A DNA stretch of 64,000 bases from GCA-002050365 sp964237235 (GTDB lineage: Bacteria; Acidobacteriota; Blastocatellia; Pyrinomonadales; Pyrinomonadaceae): NCBI GenBank assembly GCA_964237235.1, contig CAXSGY010000007.1, forward strand, positions 1-64,000, given 5' to 3'. Below the pieces are notes generated by a model. That model made no database searches and had not been told where the DNA came from. It saw only the letters and a program-made list of their open reading frames with translations. This document shows positions 50,976 through 59,127 of the stretch, one piece after another (the stretch's first letter is position 1; each line of letters starts with the position of its first letter). The position numbers were made by a program, and so were the translations under genes.

Positions 50976-51158
50976 TTATATTTCTTCTTCTCCAAAAATA
51001 GCTTTTAATAATTGCTCTTTTGTCGGTGGAGGAAGAAATTTTCGACATTCTTCGCACATCAATAAATGCCGACCTACAATGTCATTTTCTTCCACACTTA
51101 GAGAATCATTTCGATAGCCTAAAAGTTGTTCCGGTGTGAGATGATCTTGCTTCGGCAT
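50976..51158 (-). CDS. Anti-sigma-like zinc-finger peptide
   Basis: A 60-residue protein whose start follows AGGAG. The motif GRHLLMCEECRKFLP is His-x3-Cys-x2-Cys, the zf-HC2 pattern of zinc-binding anti-sigma factors. The N-terminal helix (LTPEQLLGYRNDSLSVEEND) resembles the start of such domains. No membrane segment follows, unlike host anti-sigma proteins. It may sequester a sigma factor in the cytosol for the element; inference only. It sits upstream of the structured RNA. Confidence 0.6.
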   Translation of the reverse strand: MPKQDHLTPEQLLGYRNDSLSVEENDIVGRHLLMCEECRKFLPPPTKEQLLKAIFGEEEI

Positions 51159-51216
51159 AAATTTACTCCTGTGATGTTTCGTCTTTCAAATCTTGAATAG
51201 AAAATCATTTAATTTC

Positions 51217-51996
51217 CTACTCGCTTTGCTCTGGATTATTTATTTGTGTGCCAAGCAATTTAGCTATCATAAAAGCTGGTCCATTCAAAAAGACTTGATT
51301 TTCAGCTATTGTTATTTTTCCTAATACCATAAAGTCCCCCGTAACTATTGTAACTTTAGAATTTTTAATAATAGTATCTGGCATTAAAATTTTTCCGTCG
51401 AGAAGAATATCTTCGTTTTCGTGTGTACCAGAAATTGGTTGGAATACCTTTCCAAAAGTTGTAATAGCAACCCCAGCAATTTGAAGTTGCTCATCAGACA
51501 TACCTAAATTAAATGCAAAAGCTGTCCCGTTGAATCCCATCGCACATCCGATTGAAGTTTCAATGAAACCTTCACTGCCATTTGCTTCAACAACCCGTGT
51601 TCCTTGTTTATTGAAGAAATTACCTTCAATGGTCGTCACCCAAAGTTCTTCATTTTGCCCTGGTAAAGATTCAAAACGAGTTGCAACTTTTAAAATTAAA
51701 TTGCCGGCGTGATCGTTAATTTCATAACCTACTCTGTCACTTAAAATTTTTGAACAATGTCCGGGATTGATAATCAAATTATTTTGAATAAGTTTGAATA
51801 TGACTTTTCCTTCGGAGTCTAAAAAATTACCAGTAATCATTGGATAATTTGAATCAGGCTGTGGAGGAGATGCGATAAGAAAAAATTCTTCATCAGAACC
51901 TATTTCACCGATCACAAAAGCATTACATACGTTGCTTCCTATTAAATATGGGTTAATTCCTATTGGGTATGACACATTACCTGCGAGTTTAGACAT
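51217..51996 (-). CDS. Unknown beta-rich protein, 259 residues
   Basis: Start at 51996 after GGAG. The composition is beta-rich with recurring Gly-Asn-Phe pieces such as MITGNFLDSEGKVIFKLIQNN, TIEGNFFNKQGTRVVEANG and ILDGKILMPDT, suggesting a stacked beta structure. Two short tracts contain Cys (SNVCNAF and IGCAMGF). No signal peptide or membrane helix. I do not recognise the family. It starts the minus-strand early cluster, divergent from the plus-strand operon. The promoter region between (51997-52107) is AT-rich. Confidence 0.65.
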   Translation of the reverse strand: MSKLAGNVSYPIGINPYLIGSNVCNAFVIGEIGSDEEFFLIASPPQPDSNYPMITGNFLDSEGKVIFKLIQNNLIINPGHCSKILSDRVGYEINDHAGNLILKVATRFESLPGQNEELWVTTIEGNFFNKQGTRVVEANGSEGFIETSIGCAMGFNGTAFAFNLGMSDEQLQIAGVAITTFGKVFQPISGTHENEDILLDGKILMPDTIIKNSKVTIVTGDFMVLGKITIAENQVFLNGPAFMIAKLLGTQINNPEQSE

Positions 51997-52044
51997 ATTT
52001 CTCCTGTTTATAACTTATAAATTTTGTTGATTTTACTAGCATTT

Positions 52045-52086
52045 TAAGGTATTTACAAACTCCGTAGGTCTGCTATGCTTACCTTA
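52045..52086 (+). promoter_or_regulatory. Promoter with flanking inverted repeat, plus-strand operon
   Basis: TTTACA (52052-52057), 16-nt spacer, TATGCT (52074-52079). TAAGGTA (52045-52051) and TACCTTA (52080-52086) flank the promoter as an inverted repeat, so a repressor could clamp over it. Confidence 0.5.
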
Positions 52087-52107
52087 TAAATCATTAAGAA
52101 AAACCAA

Positions 52108-52287
52108 ATGCCCGACAATAGAAAGCACGTTATTGTTGAGCCGGAAACTCACGAAAGGTTTATGCAGTTTACGGTCGAGAACCGCAAAACCCAAGATGCC
52201 GGACTTAACTATCTGCTTAGGTTTCATCAGTCAGTCAAAAAGGCTGATAAAAAACTCTACGAACAATTAAATTTTAATCTCAATTAA
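52108..52287 (+). CDS. Small RHH-like protein, 59 residues
   Basis: ATG 52108 to TAA 52285-52287. HVIVEPETHERFMQFTVENR and DAGLNYLLRFHQ resemble the strand-helix-helix of CopG-type repressors, with a C-terminal basic helix (KKADKKLYEQL). It is the first gene after the promoter with inverted repeats, as expected for an autoregulated element repressor. No Shine-Dalgarno sequence is seen before ATG (AAAACCAAATG). Confidence 0.55.
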   Translation: MPDNRKHVIVEPETHERFMQFTVENRKTQDAGLNYLLRFHQSVKKADKKLYEQLNFNLN

Positions 52288-52288
52288 A

Positions 52289-52423
52289 ATGTATCGAATC
52301 ACCATTGAAAAACTTACTCCCAACCAAGATAGTCGTTATCCAGATAAAGAAACAATCTATGAGCAACAATTAGAAAATTTAGACATTCCCAAATTGGTAA
52401 TTGCTATAAATGCAACTGAATAA
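52289..52423 (+). CDS. Small protein, 44 residues
   Basis: ATG 52289 (just after the TAA of the previous gene) to TAA 52421-52423. Product MYRITIEKLTPNQDSRYPDK then an acidic helix (ETIYEQQLENLDIPKLVIAI). Preceded by TTAATCTCAATTAAA, the same 15-mer that precedes the gene at 52438, with no purine-rich ribosome site. No family known. Confidence 0.45.
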   Translation: MYRITIEKLTPNQDSRYPDKETIYEQQLENLDIPKLVIAINATE

Positions 52424-52437
52424 TTAATCTCAATTAA

Positions 52438-52665
52438 ATGCAAATCAATGAACGCTGGATTCAGTTTGCCTTTATCAATTCCAGAGGCAAGCTCAACAAA
52501 ACCGCTTTCAAAATGCCGTTCCATGTTGACTTAGAAATCGGCAAGGAATTTCAAATAAACATCTACGGGAAAAACTATTCATTTTCCTGCGAAGCCAGAG
52601 AAGAACACAACAATAATGACGAAACGATTGATGTCGTGTATGTCGTCGCCACTAACAATTCTTAA
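52438..52665 (+). CDS. Small protein, 75 residues
   Basis: A beta-rich 75-residue protein: RWIQFAFINSRGKLNKTAF, IGKEFQINIYGKNYSFSC. The start is preceded by TTAATCTCAATTAA and no Shine-Dalgarno. It is part of the tight plus-strand operon leading to the ssDNA-binding protein. Function unknown; OB- or SH3-like small fold is possible from the strand pattern. Confidence 0.5.
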   Translation: MQINERWIQFAFINSRGKLNKTAFKMPFHVDLEIGKEFQINIYGKNYSFSCEAREEHNNNDETIDVVYVVATNNS

Positions 52666-52667
52666 TT

Positions 52668-52991
52668 ATGAAAATACTCAAATGGATTTTTGAACTTATA
52701 TTCAAAGACAATTTCAGTTATTTTGAATTCGTCGGCATTGTTTTCATCGCCGGTATTGCTGATAAATATAGCGATTCGTGGTTACTGCTCTTATTTCTTT
52801 TATATTTTATAAACAGATTTATAAGCGAATTGCTAGAACTATTAGATCAAAAAACTGAAACAAAACCATATACTTATTACTTCGATAACATTGAAGAATC
52901 ACAAAAGTTTTTTATGAATAATCTAAAAGAACTTCGTGAGCAAAGCGCAACGCTAATCGTAAATAATCAATCCACAAAATCTAATTTATAA
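52668..52991 (+). CDS. Small membrane protein, 107 residues
   Basis: It begins 3 nt after the preceding stop. A hydrophobic N-terminal half with two predicted membrane helices (FEFVGIVFIAGIADKYSDSW, then LLLLFLLYFINRFI) is followed by a hydrophilic helical tail (KELREQSATLIVNNQST). The topology suggests a membrane-bound element protein, possibly involved in superinfection control or DNA transfer; no evidence beyond sequence. Confidence 0.5.
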   Translation: MKILKWIFELIFKDNFSYFEFVGIVFIAGIADKYSDSWLLLLFLLYFINRFISELLELLDQKTETKPYTYYFDNIEESQKFFMNNLKELREQSATLIVNNQSTKSNL

Positions 52992-53002
52992 CTCACAAAT
53001 TT

Positions 53003-53164
53003 ATGACTTTGGAAAAAGAAATCAAAAAATTAGAACGACAAATTGAACGTATAAAAACCGAAATTAAACAAGAAGAAATAGCTTACAAAAAAATAATCTT
53101 AAAACGTAAATCCAAGCTCGAAGAAAAACAATCTTACCTAACACAATTAAAAAATAATTCTTAA
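53003..53164 (+). CDS. Small coiled-coil protein, 53 residues
   Basis: ATG 53003 to TAA 53162-53164. The product is one continuous highly charged helix, with heptads such as EKEIKKLERQIERIKTEIKQ and KSKLEEKQSYLTQLK. No other feature. It lies between the membrane protein and the ssDNA-binding protein in the same operon. Confidence 0.5.
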   Translation: MTLEKEIKKLERQIERIKTEIKQEEIAYKKIILKRKSKLEEKQSYLTQLKNNS

Positions 53165-53182
53165 TTTTAACTCAAAAAACAT

Positions 53183-53878
53183 ATGTCATTCTTACCACAA
53201 AATTACAAAATTCCTGACTCTAAAAGCGGCTATTTCAAATTCAAAGACGGAGCAAATCGTTTTCGTATTCTCACTCCTGCCATTACCGGCTATGAGTATT
53301 GGAACAAAGACAACAAGCCGGTTCGCCAGCGCGAAGAATTTAAGACAACTCCGCTGGATATTAAACTGAAAGACGACGGCAATTATTCTCAAATCAAACA
53401 TTTCTGGGCGTTTCTTGTCTGGAACTATGAACAGAAAATGGTGCAGATTTTAGAAATCACGCAAGCCTCAATCCAGCGCGGATTAAAGATTAAGATTGAT
53501 AACCGCGAAGGTAAGGCAACTGAAAATGACTTCATTATTTCCCGCTCCGGTCAGGGCTTTGATACTGAGTACGATATTGATGTTGCAGAAGCCTCGCCGG
53601 TGCCGAATGACGCGGTAATGGCTTTGAAGGCAAAACAGATTAATCTCGAAGCATTATTTGGCGGTGGTGATCCGTTCTCCTCCGGCACTCCACTTCAAAG
53701 CTCGTCAGACGCATCACAAGGCTCCTCAGGCTTCCAAAAGTTTGCAGAGGCAGCTAATAACCTACCGGGTGCAAATCAGCCAATAGCGCGCCAAAATGAA
53801 GATGTTGCGCCGGATATTCAGGAAATGGCGGATCAAATGCAAAATGATGCAGGTAATCCATTATTCGATGAAAATTAA
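53183..53878 (+). CDS. Phage-type single-stranded DNA-binding protein
   Basis: A 231-residue protein. The N-terminal part (about 1-160) resembles the OB-fold ssDNA-binding proteins of phages (gp2.5/SSB-like): PDSKSGYFKFKDGANRFRIL, YWNKDNKPVRQREEF, IKHFWAFLVWNYEQKMVQIL and FIISRSGQGFDTEYDI. After a Gly/Ser-rich linker (FGGGDPFSSGTP), an acidic tail (about 205-231, DVAPDIQEMADQMQ ... LFDEN) is the usual interaction tip of SSBs. It would coat ssDNA during element replication. Its stop overlaps the next tiny gene. Confidence 0.75.
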   Translation: MSFLPQNYKIPDSKSGYFKFKDGANRFRILTPAITGYEYWNKDNKPVRQREEFKTTPLDIKLKDDGNYSQIKHFWAFLVWNYEQKMVQILEITQASIQRGLKIKIDNREGKATENDFIISRSGQGFDTEYDIDVAEASPVPNDAVMALKAKQINLEALFGGGDPFSSGTPLQSSSDASQGSSGFQKFAEAANNLPGANQPIARQNEDVAPDIQEMADQMQNDAGNPLFDEN

Positions 53879-53984
53879 ACAATGGTGGTGGCTGCTGCAA
53901 GGATTATCAACCTGTTGCGGGGCTGAATTGAATGTTTGGGATTGGAAGCGGGCTGTATGTTCCAGTTGTGGGAAGAAAGATTAG
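53868..53984 (+). CDS. Tiny zinc-ribbon peptide, 38 residues
   Basis: It starts at ATG 53868 in the last codons of the SSB gene (11-nt overlap). The product has Cys pairs STCCGAELN and VCSSCGKKD, a minimal zinc ribbon, with a Trp-rich N-terminus (WWWLLQ). Likely real because of the CxxC pattern and translational overlap. Confidence 0.5.
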   Translation: MKIKQWWWLLQGLSTCCGAELNVWDWKRAVCSSCGKKD

Positions 53985-54009
53985 GCGAGAGCATTATTGA
54001 CCTAAATAA

Positions 54010-54318
54010 TTAACTACGATATTTACGATGAAACCAATTTTGCGTGGCAAGGCTTACGACTAGTTGAATACTCATAAAAAATAAAATGAAGACCATTCCT
54101 GCCATCGTCACCAAGCCGCAGGTTTCATTGTTGCTACGTGGTAAGAAGATTATTTGAAGCAAACTAAATGAAGAAATCATGGTAATGGCAAATCCAACAA
54201 AATACACTAGCCGGGGATAATTCCGCATTCTGAAGTGAACCAATAATCCTAGAAATTGCGGCAGTGCCAGTAAAGCAGCAAAAGCAAGCAACCGACCTAT
54301 TATATAAACTGTATCCAT
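54010..54318 (-). CDS. Small membrane protein, 102 residues
   Basis: A hydrophobic protein with three predicted helices (IGRLLAFAALLALPQFLGLL, LVYFVGFAITMISSFSLLQI, LVTMAGMVFILFFMSIQLVV). No family is recognised. It is convergent with the SSB operon. Similar small three-helix proteins can act as holins or exclusion proteins, but it is far from the lysis genes. Function unknown. Confidence 0.55.
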   Translation of the reverse strand: MDTVYIIGRLLAFAALLALPQFLGLLVHFRMRNYPRLVYFVGFAITMISSFSLLQIIFLPRSNNETCGLVTMAGMVFILFFMSIQLVVSLATQNWFHRKYRS

Positions 54319-54450
54319 AATTTATTTCCCTAGAATTCTATAGTCATAATAATCCTTAATTTACGAAATCTCAATAAAAAACATTATAAAATAAAATCTT
54401 GCTTTGAATAAACTTCTTGCTCTAAGGGAAACCGCTCGAAAGGGCGGTTT
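54319..54450. other. Short intergenic region with hairpin
   Basis: The end of the stretch holds AACCGCTCGAAAGGGCGGTTTTTAC, in which AACCGC pairs with GCGGTT and a T-run follows on the plus strand (about 54430-54455): a small terminator-like hairpin next to the gene end at 54451. Confidence 0.5.
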
Positions 54451-55221
54451 TTACATATTATCGTAACCTCGAATTATATAACATTCATATTCCATAATGT
54501 GTAGACATATTCCTGTAATCGTTCCGCCAATAAAACTTTCAGGATTATCTTTGCTTATTTCAATATCTTCTTTAAAGTCAGCATTTCCGGTATATGTGTA
54601 ATGTGTGTAAAATGGCGAACCTGTATAAACAGAAAGAATTATAATATTGTCGAATCTAGAAAAAACATATTCTAACCTACTTGATTCAACTAAATCCTTT
54701 TTGACTAATGTTTTGCCTAATATTAATTTATCGTCAACTTCTTCATCGCTCGCTGCCCAACTTAACGGAATATCTGATGCATCTATAGTTCCTTCTTTAA
54801 CCTCTATGGCAAGGCTATCTATTGTTTCTCTATTTTTCGATGTTATTTTCACTTGAGCATTTTTAAAGTCATAAAAATATGCTGTTGTTTTATATCTATC
54901 TTCTTCTGGAATTTTGTCATCAATTTCGTTAAATACTAAATCTGCCTCTTCTGCTCTTAATTCTTGAAATACAGGATCTGATTCTGGATAAGTTTTATCA
55001 GGGGTTCCCAATGCGGTTTTCATTAATTCAACATTTCTGCCAGGACTTAATCTGTCAAAAATTGTTTTATCAATTATTCGTTCTGAATTTGGAAAAGTAA
55101 CAAGTTTGTGTCGTTTTTCTTGCCTACTTTCTTTGAGATGAAGATATATTTGTTCTGCTGCCAAGACAATCGCACCGCCAATTACACCCGCGATGATTGT
55201 TTGTAAATCCATATGATCCAC
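54451..55221 (-). CDS. Membrane-anchored partner of the methyltransferase gene
   Basis: A 256-residue protein that starts with GTG directly after the stop of the methyltransferase gene (or ATG 9 nt later). One N-terminal membrane helix (TIIAGVIGGAIVLAAEQIYL) is followed by a soluble domain of about 225 residues: LVTFPNSERIIDKTIFDRLSPG, LMKTALGTPDKTYPE, and a beta-rich end. It resembles uncharacterised membrane-tethered proteins found beside phage or defence genes. Function unknown; tight coupling points to a shared role with the methyltransferase. Confidence 0.6.
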   Translation of the reverse strand: MDHMDLQTIIAGVIGGAIVLAAEQIYLHLKESRQEKRHKLVTFPNSERIIDKTIFDRLSPGRNVELMKTALGTPDKTYPESDPVFQELRAEEADLVFNEIDDKIPEEDRYKTTAYFYDFKNAQVKITSKNRETIDSLAIEVKEGTIDASDIPLSWAASDEEVDDKLILGKTLVKKDLVESSRLEYVFSRFDNIIILSVYTGSPFYTHYTYTGNADFKEDIEISKDNPESFIGGTITGICLHIMEYECYIIRGYDNM

Positions 55222-56856
55222 TTAAAATAAAGTTTCCTGCGTGATTTTGGTGTCAATGGTCGCTTTCTTGAAAGTTAATCCGCCTTGCATTAAATCGGGG
55301 TATTTAGCTCGTTCTGTTCCGTCAAGCAAACCTTTGATTGTAAGAATTTGAACTTTGGGAAAATTCGCTCCGATTGGACTTTCATAATACCCGGCTTTAA
55401 CGGCTTCTTCTTTCATCGGGCGGGTCGGGTCAACCATTGATATAAAAATTCCGATAGATGCCTTTTCCCGGTCAACAACGTGTGCTAAATCTCTGATCAT
55501 TGCGACATTGACATTGTTTCCGCCTTTGACCGAAACGACGATTTTTTTCGGTGTCGTTCGGTCATCCTGAAAATAAATCAAACCGTCAATGCCGCCGTCT
55601 GCGCCTTTCTTTTTGCCCTGAAATGGTTGTGCATTGACCAATGAACACGCCCACCACTGAAATTGATACTTGTCGCGGTCGGCTAGGTTTTGTGCGCTGT
55701 CTAAATCCTTCGGAGTGCCTTCCACATCAAAGGAAATATCGGGGAAAGCATCTTTCAGTCGTTTTTCGACTAAAGAAATTGCTAAGTGCGTAATATCAAT
55801 TCCAATCCACCGGCGTTTTAGTTTTTCTGCGGCGTAAATTGCCGTTCCGCATCCGCAAAATGGGTCAAGAATAAGGCTGTCATCTTCACTCGAAGCGTTA
55901 ATAATTCTTTCTAAAAGCGTAATCGGTTTCTGTGTTGGATAACCTAATCGCTCGCCTGATTGGGAACTGACCATTTCTATATCATCCCAAAGGTTTTGCA
56001 CGGGTTTTCCTTTTAATTCATCTGCGTAACGCTTACGTCTGATTCTGCCATTTTTATCTTCGGGGAAGTAGAGCTTTCCTTCTTTATCCCATTGTTCCAT
56101 TTTTTCTCTTGATATTGCCCATCCATTTTTGGGTGGTTTATAGCCTTTATATTCGTAAATTAAATTTGGGCGATAAGCTGGATTAGCTAAGTTATCAATT
56201 TGGTAGAGTCTTCCATCTTTATCTACATGATTGAAGCACTTCTCAACGTATTCTTTGTAACCAGTTGCTTCAAAATTATATTGCGGATGCAAGATTGCTT
56301 TATCCGATTTTGCATAAAAAAAGATGGTATCGGTTATTATGCCGAATTTATTTGATTGATGAATCGAACTGCTACTGCCCGTTCTTCGTTTCCAAGTAAT
56401 TTCATTGCGGTAGTTTTGAATTCCGAATGTCGTGTCTAAAACTATTTTTAGATAATGGCTTGCTGCTGAATCACAATGTAAATAAAGACTTCCGGTTGGT
56501 TTCAATACTCGGTGCAATTCCAACAACCGATTAGTCATCATCGTGAGATAAGCCATCATATCGTTTTCGCCCATAAAACGTCGGAGTGATTGCATCATCT
56601 CGGAAACGTCGGTGTTTGATTGATGAACTAATTCATTGAACTCTTTTTCTGCTTGCTCTCCCCAATGCCACGTATCTTCAAAGGCTGTAATTTGGGCTGA
56701 TGATTCTAATCCTTTCGGAGTACGGAATAAAATATTGTAATTAGCTTTAGAATTAAACGGTGGGTCTAAGTAAATTAAATCAACAGATTCTGTGGGTATG
56801 GATTCTTTTAAAACATCTAGGTTATCGCCAAAGTAGAGTTTGTTTTTCCAAGTCAT
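55222..56856 (-). CDS. DNA methyltransferase fused to nuclease-like domain
   Basis: A 544-residue protein. The N-terminal part is a beta-class amino-methyltransferase: catalytic DPPF in DLIYLDPPFNSKANYNILF (about residue 30), target-recognition part in the middle, and SAM motif LILDPFCGCGTAIYAAEKL (about 345) with WIGIDITHLA. The C-terminal part (about 395-544) has WWACSLVNAQPFQGKKKGAD, GGIDGLIYF and KKIVVSVKGGNNV, a D...xK pattern of PD-(D/E)xK nucleases (Mrr-like), so it is a candidate single-chain restriction-modification enzyme or modification plus repair. Its methylation site is unknown. A membrane protein gene follows directly. Confidence 0.8.
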   Translation of the reverse strand: MTWKNKLYFGDNLDVLKESIPTESVDLIYLDPPFNSKANYNILFRTPKGLESSAQITAFEDTWHWGEQAEKEFNELVHQSNTDVSEMMQSLRRFMGENDMMAYLTMMTNRLLELHRVLKPTGSLYLHCDSAASHYLKIVLDTTFGIQNYRNEITWKRRTGSSSSIHQSNKFGIITDTIFFYAKSDKAILHPQYNFEATGYKEYVEKCFNHVDKDGRLYQIDNLANPAYRPNLIYEYKGYKPPKNGWAISREKMEQWDKEGKLYFPEDKNGRIRRKRYADELKGKPVQNLWDDIEMVSSQSGERLGYPTQKPITLLERIINASSEDDSLILDPFCGCGTAIYAAEKLKRRWIGIDITHLAISLVEKRLKDAFPDISFDVEGTPKDLDSAQNLADRDKYQFQWWACSLVNAQPFQGKKKGADGGIDGLIYFQDDRTTPKKIVVSVKGGNNVNVAMIRDLAHVVDREKASIGIFISMVDPTRPMKEEAVKAGYYESPIGANFPKVQILTIKGLLDGTERAKYPDLMQGGLTFKKATIDTKITQETLF

Positions 56857-56960
56857 AGCATATTAGATACCATAACTAATTATGTATTTTCAATTAAAAA
56901 GAAACCACAGAAATAAATTCGGTGGTTTTGATTCATTGCGAATCGGGGATAAAAGGCAGG

Positions 56961-58070
56961 TTAATTGCGATGTTCAAGCAGGAATTTAGCTAGTCGGCTT
57001 GTTGCTTCAAACTGCTGAATTGGTTGCAGCTTTTTGAAGCTGGTCGTGAAAGCGTTTTCGAGTGAAAACAGATTGCGCGGCTCAAACTCTTTGTAACTCG
57101 GCTCAATAAAGTATTCTTTATGAACCGTGCGGAATAAAGAGATCGGAAACTTGCCGGCGGTGAATGCCTTGTAGATTAGACTTTCAGCATTGCCGGTCGT
57201 CAGTTCTTTGGCTTTCTTCTCGGCAATCTCTAATTGCATATTACCGAAACGTCGTCTGATGCGATCAACGCCGAGTGCCAGCGAATCGTCAATGTCGAGG
57301 TTCGCCGAATGCTTGACTGCCAGCGGCATAAAATCACCGGATAACATACCGTTTGAACAGCACATCACGCGATAACCGCAGGCGAGGGCGAGCTTCATTG
57401 ATTTGTCGTTACTCGAACGAAGTCCGACCGCGAATCTTACGCCGTCATATTCGTGTTCGAGTTCCAGCAGTCCGAATAGCTTCATTCCATCGCTGGAAAT
57501 GATGTATTGCTCGTTCGCGGTTCGCATTCTCCGGTCATATAAGCCGTCCAAAACTTTAGTTACAAAGTCGTAAAACGGCACTGGTTTGAACGTCGAAGTC
57601 GTTTCGGGAAGCGGCAGGTTTTTCAGTTCGGGGAATGTTACAAACCGCGAACCTTTCGCGCCGTTGATGAGCGTTCCGTTGCCTTGCGGCGGGTGAATAA
57701 TCGCTCTGGGAGCGACGATAATTCCGCCCTGGGGAATTTCAACGTCAACGATTCGGTTGCCGCCGCTCGCGCCGGAAACTTCCGACACGGGAATCTGATT
57801 TAAGATTTCATCAGATACATCCGGCTGGTTATCGAGCGCGGTAATAACATCTTCAAGGTCGTCATTTTCCTCGTAAGGAATATATTCGTCCTCGAAAAAT
57901 TCTTCATCTTCAAACGCTTCAATGTCAGGCGGCAAGCCGTTACTGATTCGTTCATCTTCCACTCTTTTCAGAGCGACAGCTTCGCCGATACATTCTGGAT
58001 GATACGGGTAGCCGTTCCACACAATTTGCATCGTGGCGACGATATGGTAGCCACATTTTTTACAGTCCAT
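56961..58070 (-). CDS. DUF932 phage/plasmid-type protein with zinc finger
   Basis: A 369-residue protein. The N-terminus has MDCKKCGYHI and a later YHPECIG, a zinc-binding Cys/His set. Acidic linker (about 45-85, many Glu/Asp). The DUF932 region spans about 150-369: YDFVTKVLDGLYDRRMRTANE, GLRSSNDKSMKLALACGYRVMC, and KELTTGNAESLIYKAF. DUF932 proteins are common in phages and plasmids with unknown role. Start follows GGAGG. It is the first of a series with HNH and zinc-ribbon genes on the minus strand. Confidence 0.8.
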   Translation of the reverse strand: MDCKKCGYHIVATMQIVWNGYPYHPECIGEAVALKRVEDERISNGLPPDIEAFEDEEFFEDEYIPYEENDDLEDVITALDNQPDVSDEILNQIPVSEVSGASGGNRIVDVEIPQGGIIVAPRAIIHPPQGNGTLINGAKGSRFVTFPELKNLPLPETTSTFKPVPFYDFVTKVLDGLYDRRMRTANEQYIISSDGMKLFGLLELEHEYDGVRFAVGLRSSNDKSMKLALACGYRVMCCSNGMLSGDFMPLAVKHSANLDIDDSLALGVDRIRRRFGNMQLEIAEKKAKELTTGNAESLIYKAFTAGKFPISLFRTVHKEYFIEPSYKEFEPRNLFSLENAFTTSFKKLQPIQQFEATSRLAKFLLEHRN

Positions 58071-58327
58071 TACTTTTTCCTCCTATGAAAAAGTCTGACG
58101 TTAGTCAGTCTATTGAATTCGGCTTCTCCTTCCGCGGATAAGCTCCATTCAGCCTGGATGACTTCAATCGCTTCCTCGGCGGTCTTATTGCCGAACAACT
58201 GATGCCACGCGCGATGTTTGCCTGTTTTTACCCGAATGATATTGCCGGTAAAGTTCGGGTCAATGCCCAATTCCCTGCACCGGCTTTTCGGTAAGATATG
58301 GTGTTTGTCGGTCGGTCTATTGCTCAT
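58070..58327 (-). CDS. HNH-like small protein, 85 residues
   Basis: Contains DKHHILPKSRCRELGI and a later KHRAWHQLFGNKTAEEAIEVI, typical of HNH-type phage proteins whose core is HH...H. It overlaps the DUF932 start by one base and the next gene by 4 nt. Homing or packaging-linked nicking is possible; catalytic residues are not fully visible (no N in place). Confidence 0.6.
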   Translation of the reverse strand: MSNRPTDKHHILPKSRCRELGIDPNFTGNIIRVKTGKHRAWHQLFGNKTAEEAIEVIQAEWSLSAEGEAEFNRLTNVRLFHRRKK

Positions 58328-58497
58328 ATTTCCTCCACGGCGGTAATGCAGTCATTACACAATCGAAGCGGATAGTGTTTGCAATAGCAGCTCCGGCAAA
58401 GACTTAAAATATCGAACAATTTCTTGCAGTAATCGCATTTCTTGTTCAATGGTTCATCGTCTCCGTCGGTTTCGTTTCCGCATCTGATACACTCCAT
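58324..58497 (-). CDS. Double zinc-ribbon peptide, 57 residues
   Basis: Start at 58497 after GGAGG; a longer open frame to 58614 overlaps the neighbouring gene and is not favoured. Four CxxC pairs (CIRCGNE, KCDYCKKL, LCRSCYCKHY, LCNDCITA) fit two zinc ribbons. It overlaps the HNH-like gene by 4 nt. Function unknown. Confidence 0.55.
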   Translation of the reverse strand: MECIRCGNETDGDDEPLNKKCDYCKKLFDILSLCRSCYCKHYPLRLCNDCITAVEEI

Positions 58498-58508
58498 AAC
58501 CCGCCTCC

Positions 58509-58922
58509 TTACTTCCGCGCGTTGCAGTCCGGGCAAAGTTTGGTGCGGACGCTTTTCGGAAACATCCGGTCGCAGCCGTCGCACAGCTTGTATTTCTCGC
58601 TGCACGTCTGGCACACGACACCGCCGCCGCTCAAAAGATGAGCTTCTTCATCCGGCGACAGCGTATTGCAGCCGTCGCAGGTAAAGGTGCGGTCGTCTTC
58701 GTCGTCGGGCGCGGCTTCTTCCTGCTCGCTTTTCGATTTCGGTTCGCGGATATTGAACGTCATTCCGGGGTGAATATCGAGCTTTAGATTCAGTGAACCG
58801 TCACGACACGGATACGCCCTGCCGTGGGGTTTCCACAGCGTTCGACGGTTTCCGTTCGAGCCGATTTCAACTAATAAATAAACGACCTTGTAGCCGTTAT
58901 CGGGGATCGTATTTTCTGCCAT
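58509..58922 (-). CDS. Zinc-finger protein, 137 residues
   Basis: The start at 58922 follows GGAGGACAAAAT. N-terminal part: beta-rich (NGYKVVYLLVEIGSNGNRRT). C-terminal 55 residues: four CxxC pairs (FTCDGCNTL, VCQTCSEKY, LCDGCDRMF, LCPDCNARK) of RING-like spacing. The acidic hinge (EQEEAAPDDEDDR) separates them. Likely nucleic-acid or protein adapter. It follows a structured leader at 58923-59127. Confidence 0.55.
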   Translation of the reverse strand: MAENTIPDNGYKVVYLLVEIGSNGNRRTLWKPHGRAYPCRDGSLNLKLDIHPGMTFNIREPKSKSEQEEAAPDDEDDRTFTCDGCNTLSPDEEAHLLSGGGVVCQTCSEKYKLCDGCDRMFPKSVRTKLCPDCNARK

Positions 58923-59127
58923 TATTTTGTCCTCCTAGACAATGGAAATGTGCCTCGCCAAACGCGAGTAGTTGCAGCTCCGAATTGAGCTAGAGCGAGC
59001 GGACTGCTGGAACAAGGGGAGCAATCTGCCCACTCCAGCCGCTAACGTAATGAACAGGAATAAATCCCCGGCGTTAGCGATGGAGATGCACAAACTTTTT
59101 ATTTTTATTTTTGTTGTAAAAGGGAAT
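58923..59127 (-). other. Non-coding leader with inverted repeat
   Basis: About 200 nt between two minus-strand genes. CGCTAACG (59040-59047) pairs with CGTTAGCG (59072-59079), and CTCCA (59033-59037) with TGGAG (59081-59085), forming one longer stem. No gene is supported there. Confidence 0.45.
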
